Origin: Coraliomargarita algicola
GTDB lineage: Bacteria; Verrucomicrobiota; Verrucomicrobiia; Opitutales; Coraliomargaritaceae
NCBI RefSeq assembly: GCF_033878955.1
Contig: NZ_CP138858.1
Location: forward strand, 2,046,001 to 2,110,000
Reading direction: 5' to 3'
Length of the DNA stretch: 64,000 bases
A model generated the notes under the pieces. That model did no database searches. It was not told where the DNA came from and saw only the letters and a program-made list of their open reading frames with translations. This document shows, piece after piece, positions 58,908-64,000 of the stretch. How positions within the stretch are numbered: the stretch's first letter is position 1; every line of letters begins with the position of its first letter. Position numbers and translations under genes: made by a program.

Positions 58908-60272
58908 CTAAGCAGCGTCTGCGGGTGAGTCCTTTGACTCGACCTTGGACTCTTCAGCCTCAGAAGTTTCGTCTGCTTTATTAAAGTGCATCTTAGGCTT
59001 ACTCCGACCTTCGACGACGCCGCGGTTGATGACGACCTTTTGCACGTTCTCGGTTTGCGGCAAATCATACATCACATCGAGCATGATGCGCTCCATGATG
59101 GAGCGCAGGGCGCGAGCCCCAGTCTTGAGCTCGATCGCTTTTTCGGCGATGGCAGCGACCGCGTCGCGGGTAAAGTGAAGATCGGCCCCTTCCATCGAGA
59201 AGAGCTTACTGTATTGCTTCACCAATGAGTTTTTGGTGTTTTGCAAAATGTGCTCCAGATCGGAACGCGACAACTCATCCAACACTGCGACCATAGGCAA
59301 GCGACCGATAAACTCAGGTATCATACCAAAATGGACCAAGTCCTCGGGTTGAGTTTCACGAAGAAGTTCGCTAACAGGCACCTCGTTCTGATGACGATTA
59401 CGCTCCGTATCGAAGCCCATCGCTTTAGAGCCCACGCGGCTTTGAACGATCTTATCGAGGCCTACAAATGCGCCCCCACAGATGAAGAGAATGTTGGAAG
59501 TGTCGAGTTGGATGTACTCTTGATTCGGATGCTTACGCCCGCCTTGAGGTGGAACGTTACAAACGGTGCCTTCGAGGATCTTTAATAGTGCTTGCTGCAC
59601 GCCTTCTCCGGAAACGTCACGAGTAATGGATACATTATCTGTCTTACGACCAATCTTATCAATCTCGTCGACATAGATGATGCCACACTCGGCCTTTTTC
59701 ACATCGTAGTCCGCAGATTGCAACAGACGCAGCACGATGTTTTCAACGTCCTCACCAACATAGCCAGCCTCGGTCAAAGTAGTGGCATCAGCGATGGCGA
59801 AGGGCACGTCGAGCATTTTTGCCATCGTGCGGGCGAGCAATGTTTTACCACTACCCGTAGGTCCGAGTAGTAAAATGTTACTCTTTTCAATTTGGACATC
59901 ATCGTATTTGCCATCCAAATCGGCAAACTCAGACGATTGATCGATACGCGACTCAGAACGCAAGCGCTTGTAGTGATTATACACAGCAACGGCTAAGGCA
60001 CGCTTCGCATAATCCTGACTAATGATGTGCTCGTCGAGTGCGGCTGTAATTTGAGCCGGCTTAAGCAGATTAAAACGTCCACTTGAAGTTTCCGGAGTCT
60101 TTGGTTTTGCTTCCGCGCTCGCCTCCGACAACTCACGGTCGATGATGGTTTTGCACACAGAAACACAGGAGTCACAGATGTGCACGCCAGCGGGGCCGGC
60201 GATCATTTTGCGAACTTCGTTTTGTGCTTTTCCGCAAAAAGAGCAGAAAGTCATTCGTGTGGACTTAGCCAT
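58908..60272 (-). CDS. clpX: ATP-dependent Clp protease ATPase subunit ClpX
   Basis: A 454-residue unfoldase that recognises tagged substrates, including tmRNA-tagged ones, and feeds them to ClpP. The N-terminal zinc domain has C10, C13, C33 and C36; Walker A is GPTGSGKTLLART and Walker B is IIYVDEIDKIG. GYVGEDVENI and the sensor regions (RALRSIMERIMLDVMYDLP) are typical. The ClpP-docking loop should be around the I/L-G-F-type site near residue 265-275; VGSKAMGFDTERNR provides it. The acidic C-terminus (from 420) is variable. It follows clpP by 36 bp. Confidence 0.96.
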   Translation of the reverse strand: MAKSTRMTFCSFCGKAQNEVRKMIAGPAGVHICDSCVSVCKTIIDRELSEASAEAKPKTPETSSGRFNLLKPAQITAALDEHIISQDYAKRALAVAVYNHYKRLRSESRIDQSSEFADLDGKYDDVQIEKSNILLLGPTGSGKTLLARTMAKMLDVPFAIADATTLTEAGYVGEDVENIVLRLLQSADYDVKKAECGIIYVDEIDKIGRKTDNVSITRDVSGEGVQQALLKILEGTVCNVPPQGGRKHPNQEYIQLDTSNILFICGGAFVGLDKIVQSRVGSKAMGFDTERNRHQNEVPVSELLRETQPEDLVHFGMIPEFIGRLPMVAVLDELSRSDLEHILQNTKNSLVKQYSKLFSMEGADLHFTRDAVAAIAEKAIELKTGARALRSIMERIMLDVMYDLPQTENVQKVVINRGVVEGRSKPKMHFNKADETSEAEESKVESKDSPADAA

Positions 60273-60308
60273 AATTAAAAAAAATTGAAATGTGTAAGCA
60301 GGCCGGGA

Positions 60309-60905
60309 TTAGCCAATGGGCTTGGCCTCGATGACCTTATCGACGATACCATAGGCCAAGGCGTCCTCAGCGGTGAGGTAAAAGTCGCGGTCAGAGTCGT
60401 TGGCAATCTCTTCGGCAGTCTTGTTGGTATGACTTGCAATTAGATCATTCATACGCGAGCGCCAGCGCAAGATTTCGCGGGCCGCGATCGAAATGTCAGA
60501 TGTTTGGCCAGTCGCCCCCCCGGTCGGTTGGTGCATCATAACGCGGCTGTTGGGCAGGGCGTAGCGCTTGCCCTTAGTGCCGGCAGCCAGCAAGAGTGTG
60601 GCCATGCTGGCCGCTTGCCCGACGCAATAAGTGACGGTGTCACACTGCAGGAAGTTCATGGTGTCGTAGATGGCCATGCCGTCGGTCACACTGCCACCTG
60701 GCGAATTGATGTAGAGGCTAATGTCCTTCTTCGGATCTTCCATTTGCAGGAAAAGCATCTGAGCGATGACAGCATTGGCGACAAAGTCGTTAATCGGAGT
60801 GCCGATAAAAATAATACGGTCGCGCAAGAGGCGGCTGTAAATATCCCAAGCGCGCTCGGAGCGGCCTTCGCGTTCATAGACAGTAGGAAGTGGTACGTAG
60901 CTCAC
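60309..60905 (-). CDS. clpP: ATP-dependent Clp protease proteolytic subunit ClpP
   Basis: A 198-residue serine protease that forms a double heptamer ring. The catalytic triad is S100 (GQAASMATLL), H125 (RVMMHQPTGG) and D174 (NDSDRDFYL). The oxyanion and handle regions (YINSPGGSVTDGMAIYD) are normal. The start is a GTG at 60905, giving the usual short N-terminus. It lies between tig and clpX in the classical order tig-clpP-clpX, although 213 bp separate it from tig and contain a hairpin at 61038-61070. Confidence 0.96.
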   Translation of the reverse strand: MSYVPLPTVYEREGRSERAWDIYSRLLRDRIIFIGTPINDFVANAVIAQMLFLQMEDPKKDISLYINSPGGSVTDGMAIYDTMNFLQCDTVTYCVGQAASMATLLLAAGTKGKRYALPNSRVMMHQPTGGATGQTSDISIAAREILRWRSRMNDLIASHTNKTAEEIANDSDRDFYLTAEDALAYGIVDKVIEAKPIG

Positions 60906-61037
60906 AGTGTATAAGTTGGTTTCTGGATAAAATTGATATGAAGTCCCCTAGCCTACAGGCCAAGTCCCGAATATCAAATGCTTTTGAAGATTCTACGGTT
61001 TAGCAGATTATTAAAAAAACTGACTTCCGTCAATGAA

Positions 61038-61070
61038 TGTAGTGCAGCACCCGAAGGGCACTGCACTACA
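61038..61070. terminator. Hairpin between tig and clpP
   Basis: TGTAGTGCAG (61038-61047) pairs with CTGCACTACA (61061-61070), and inside it CCC-GAA-GGG closes the loop. It sits about 50 bp after the tig stop (transcription leftward). No T-run follows on that strand, so it may be an mRNA-stabilising or REP-type hairpin rather than a true terminator. Confidence 0.5.
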
Positions 61071-61118
61071 AAATGAATGCCAAAGCAATCGAAAGCCTTG
61101 GTCTTAAGGACTGGCTAA

Positions 61119-62453
61119 TTACTCGGCGACTGCTGCTTCAGCAGGCTCAACTGTCTCACGCTCAGCCTTTTCAGCCAGCAGATCCATAGTTTTGCCCAAA
61201 ATGATATCGCGACGCATTTGGTTGATACGATTTTGATCTTTTTGGAGCTCCTTGACCAACTTCTCTGGCTGTTGGCCTGACTGCTGAGCTTCCATCATGA
61301 TCATACGGCTAAAGTCTTCGTTCTCGACCTTGATCTTCTCTTTCTCAGCAATCTTGGACAAGATAATACGAGACTTGAGACGGTCGTGAGCGGCCTTGCT
61401 GGCACCTTCGTGGAGTGATTCCTTGTGCTTCTCAAACTCTTCAGCAGAGACGCCTTGCTGCATATTGCGCTGCATAAAGTCACGCAATACCGCGTCGGTT
61501 TCGCTTTCGACGCCGCTTTGTGGAACCTCAAAATCAACCGCCTTGAGCAGCTCTTGGGTGATTTGCTGACGCTCGGAATTGGCGTTTTGCTGCTTCTTTT
61601 GATTCTCGATATTTTCAGCAATCTTGCTGCGAAGTTCAGCTTCGTCGGCAACTTGCAGGCTCTTAAAGAACTCTTCATCCATTTCCGGCATGACCTTCTC
61701 GCGGACTTCCTTCGCTTCGATGGTATAAACTGCAGTCTTACCAGCGAGCGCTTCAGGTTGAAAATCTTCAGGGAACTCCATAGTCACTTCCTTGGTGTCG
61801 CCAGCTTTCATACCAACGAGGCCATCGACCACGGCACGCACGCCAGGCGCATCTTCGTTACCCGCCTCTTCCCAAGTGGTCTTTTGAGTGCCAAACATAG
61901 GTGTTTCCGGCACGAGATCAGCGACCAACTCGTCGCCGATTTTACCTTCGTAGCCGCATTGCACATAGTCGCCCTTCTCTGCAGCTTTTTCTGCCACATT
62001 GTATTCGGCGCGCTGACTCAAAATTTGATCCAGCATCTTAGAAACTTCCTCGTCGGTCGCTTCAGTTGGAGTATTAGTCACCTTCAGCCCCTCGTAGGCA
62101 GGCACTTCAAATTCAGGAACCACATCTACAGTGAAAGTGACGACGGCGTCTTGGCCAGCCGAGATCTCTCCCTCATTGAGTTCAACGATAGTAAATACCT
62201 CAAAATCGGCCCCCGCGACACCTTCTTGGTGCGCTTGAGAGACGACACGCTGTTTGAGCTCCTGCTTAAGATCCTTGGCGAAGCGCATGCGCACCATATT
62301 CTCAGGAGCTTTACCCGGACGGAAACCCGGGATTTTGGCTTGACGCTGAAAGTCCTTAATAAGTTTCGCCTCGAGCTCAGACACTTCCTCAGAAGTGACT
62401 GTCACGGCGATAGTTTTGCGAGTTGCGTTGATGTCTTGAACGTCGGTTTTCAC
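61119..62453 (-). CDS. tig: Trigger factor
   Basis: A 444-residue ribosome-bound chaperone with peptidyl-prolyl isomerase activity. The ribosome-binding signature is IPGFRPGKAP near residue 44-53. The isomerase domain has VQCGYEGKIGDELV and the C-terminal arms are helical and charged (about 250-430). The natural start is the GTG at 62453 (N-terminus VKTDVQDINATRKTIAVTV); the frame is open to 62543 but the extra 30 residues are not trigger-factor-like. It heads the tig-clpP-clpX group. Confidence 0.93.
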   Translation of the reverse strand: MKTDVQDINATRKTIAVTVTSEEVSELEAKLIKDFQRQAKIPGFRPGKAPENMVRMRFAKDLKQELKQRVVSQAHQEGVAGADFEVFTIVELNEGEISAGQDAVVTFTVDVVPEFEVPAYEGLKVTNTPTEATDEEVSKMLDQILSQRAEYNVAEKAAEKGDYVQCGYEGKIGDELVADLVPETPMFGTQKTTWEEAGNEDAPGVRAVVDGLVGMKAGDTKEVTMEFPEDFQPEALAGKTAVYTIEAKEVREKVMPEMDEEFFKSLQVADEAELRSKIAENIENQKKQQNANSERQQITQELLKAVDFEVPQSGVESETDAVLRDFMQRNMQQGVSAEEFEKHKESLHEGASKAAHDRLKSRIILSKIAEKEKIKVENEDFSRMIMMEAQQSGQQPEKLVKELQKDQNRINQMRRDIILGKTMDLLAEKAERETVEPAEAAVAE

Positions 62454-62687
62454 GGTGTGTATGTGTGTTGAATGAGGTGGGCGAGAAAGGACGCCGCACT
62501 GGAAAAAGCGGGCGATTAGAGGGGAAAGGCATTTTACGGTCAATGCCTATATTGCAATCGAAGCAAGCCTAAGCACATTTAATTGAGCCGAAACCAGACA
62601 AGTATCACCTCAGCGGCTCCAGCTAGTGACTTCGCAACACATTTGAGCGACCACGGAGAGCCCCTTGTCCCAATCGCCAGGCAGAGC

Positions 62688-63014
62688 TTACTTAGAACGA
62701 GAAGGAGCGACCGCCGCATAAAGCAGCACCAGCAAATTGACCCCGGGGACAAGCATCAATAGCGACCAATACGCGGGTTTATCCATATCACGCAGACGCT
62801 TCAGCAGCTGCATCAGCCCTGCCAAAGAGCAAAACAAGGCAATCACAATACCAACAAATGGCCCCAAAGGGCTATAGTTGCCATGGTGCCATTCATTAAA
62901 ATAATCCAAGGCAAGCTTCGTGACTGCCAGCGTCAAAAGGACGAGCAGAGCGACGCGCACGATAAAAACAAAACGACCAATACGGCCTTCGGAGCTAATA
63001 AAAGTATCTTTCAT
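62688..63014 (-). CDS. DUF805-like small membrane protein
   Basis: A 108-residue protein with three hydrophobic segments (about 15-35, 52-68 and 80-100). The opening SSEGRIGRFVFIVRVALL, the middle KRLRDMDKPAYWSLLMLVPG, and the short tail after LLYAAVAPSRSK are those of DUF805 (normally F-x-G-R-x-x-R-x-x-F-W and R-x-R-D-x-x-x-S-G-W). Function is unknown for the family. The ATG at 63014 is natural. Gaps on both sides (144 and 181 bp) show no other genes. Confidence 0.78.
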   Translation of the reverse strand: MKDTFISSEGRIGRFVFIVRVALLVLLTLAVTKLALDYFNEWHHGNYSPLGPFVGIVIALFCSLAGLMQLLKRLRDMDKPAYWSLLMLVPGVNLLVLLYAAVAPSRSK

Positions 63015-63195
63015 AGTAGAGAGTAGCAGAAATAATGAAGCGATGTTTACGATAAAAAGCAGGATCGCAATAAAAACCTACCACGCATTGCACAGCGCAG
63101 TATTTTAATCTTATAAGAGCGGGTGCAGCGTCAATTCGCTTAATTCTGAGGAATGAACATGACGCAAGGAACGCACTCAAACACCGCACTCAACT

Positions 63196-64000
63196 ATGTC
63201 TTGGATCGCACTCAGTATCTGCTCCGCCCTACTACTAGGTCTTTACGACCTGGCTAAGAAACACGCGCTCCGCGATAACGCAGTGCTGCCCGTGCTCTTT
63301 TTCGGAATCGTAACTAGCGCGCTGGTATGGCTCCCCTTCGTGCTATGGTCGCAGCTCTCTCCGGAGAGTTTCCCCTCCGCACAATTCCAAGTCACCCCTC
63401 TCGCCACACATCAGCACGTGCTGCTATTCCTAAAATCCTCACTCGTGGCGGGCTCCTGGATATTCGGCTACTTCGCCCTCAAAAACCTACCACTTTCGAT
63501 CGCAGGGCCAATACGCGCCACCGGGCCTCTATGGACGATTCTACTTGCAGTCTTTTTAATGAGCGAGAGCCCCAGCCCGCGGCAATGGCTCGGTATCAGC
63601 ATCGTGCTGGCCGCGTTTTACGCATTCTCTTTTATCGGCAAACTCGAGGGCATCCACTTCACCCGCGACAAATGGGTCGGCTATATGATCGCCGCGACGC
63701 TCATCGGCGCCTGCAGCGCCATCTACGATAAATTCCTGCTACAAACGGCGCTGATCGAACCGGCCACGGTACAAGCTTGGTTCTCAATCTACCTCGTCGT
63801 GGTCATGGCCCCCTTCTACCTGCTATGGCGACGAGGTGCCTGGCCGCGCGGAAAGTTCGAATGGCGTTGGTCGATTCCACTGATCGGCCTATTACTGCTC
63901 TCGGCAGATTTTCTATATTTTACAGCCATCGCCCAAGAGGACGCCCTGATCGCCGTCATCTCCCCCATCCGGCGCAGCGCGGTCATCGTCACATTCCTGG
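63196..64000 (+). CDS. EamA/DMT-family transporter, cut by the window end
   Basis: The frame from the ATG at 63196 is still open at the end of the window, giving 268 residues of an integral membrane protein with at least eight hydrophobic helices. The first is SWIALSICSALLLGLYDLAK, and the end of the first repeat has SIAGPIRATGPLWTILLAVF followed by ESPSPRQWLGISIVLAAF, the pattern of the drug/metabolite (EamA) superfamily, in which a five-helix unit is duplicated. The second unit starts at WVGYMIAATLIGACSAIYDK. Substrate unknown. Expected total length is about 290-310 residues, so only the last helix is missing. Confidence 0.82.
   Translation, partial: MSWIALSICSALLLGLYDLAKKHALRDNAVLPVLFFGIVTSALVWLPFVLWSQLSPESFPSAQFQVTPLATHQHVLLFLKSSLVAGSWIFGYFALKNLPLSIAGPIRATGPLWTILLAVFLMSESPSPRQWLGISIVLAAFYAFSFIGKLEGIHFTRDKWVGYMIAATLIGACSAIYDKFLLQTALIEPATVQAWFSIYLVVVMAPFYLLWRRGAWPRGKFEWRWSIPLIGLLLLSADFLYFTAIAQEDALIAVISPIRRSAVIVTFL

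Overview
The window reads as a chromosomal piece of a marine Verrucomicrobiota bacterium, most likely Opitutae/Puniceicoccales and Coraliomargarita-like. The support is indirect: a row of prepilin-like genes resembling the Verru_Chthon cassette, a fused CcoN-CcoO cytochrome oxidase, an ectoine operon with its dedicated aspartate kinase, a formylglycine-type sulfatase, and intergenic DNA crowded with short palindromic and tandem repeats. No rRNA or complete tRNA gene was seen, so the taxonomic call is inference.

Layout. 1-2836 looks like the right end of an integrated mobile element: a small unknown protein, a CoiA-like nuclease, a HUH rolling-circle replication initiator and a small ORF, ending exactly at a 23-bp copy of a tmRNA (ssrA) 3' end. 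It is followed by a 12-copy, 88-bp tandem array (2986-4040). 4265-7833 is a minus-strand operon of five prepilin-like proteins, with an MFS transporter upstream. 9451-18757 holds housekeeping and metabolic genes (PPi-dependent phosphofructokinase, desaturase, IMPase-family enzyme, MutY, SET protein, GspE/PilB ATPase, YheT hydrolase), broken by a 9-bp tandem array and dispersed palindromes. 18842-27891 is a cbb3 oxidase locus: a PocR/AraC regulator divergent from a Cys-rich protein, a CcoS-like peptide, fused CcoNO, CcoQ, mono-heme CcoP, CcoG, a CcoH-like peptide and CcoI.

27959-40451 carries a U32 protein, ferredoxin, zinc alcohol dehydrogenase, NAD kinase, a four-helix-bundle (S23-type) protein set inside repeat DNA, CCA-adding-type nucleotidyltransferase, PolA, a REP-associated transposase and HemN. 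40821-45900 is the osmoprotection operon ectA-ectB-ectC-symporter-ask. 46836-49836 couples a sulfatase to an IclR regulator with a 32-bp palindrome on its start codon. 49976-55386 has envelope proteins, a MarR-controlled DoxX/pirin pair and an ExbB-ExbD-TonB operon. 55526-58831 is an arsenic operon (arsR, a small Cys-tailed protein, arsP-type permease, arsC, acr3). 58908-62453 is tig-clpP-clpX. The window ends inside an EamA-type transporter.

The most unusual material is the repeat content. At least five families of short inverted repeats lie between genes. One has inserted in frame within ccoI, one makes up the 88-bp array, and one borders the REP-associated transposase. A further repeat carries mini-hairpins with compensatory base changes directly in front of the nucleotidyltransferase start. 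All coordinates, motifs and repeats were read by eye; no database search was run.
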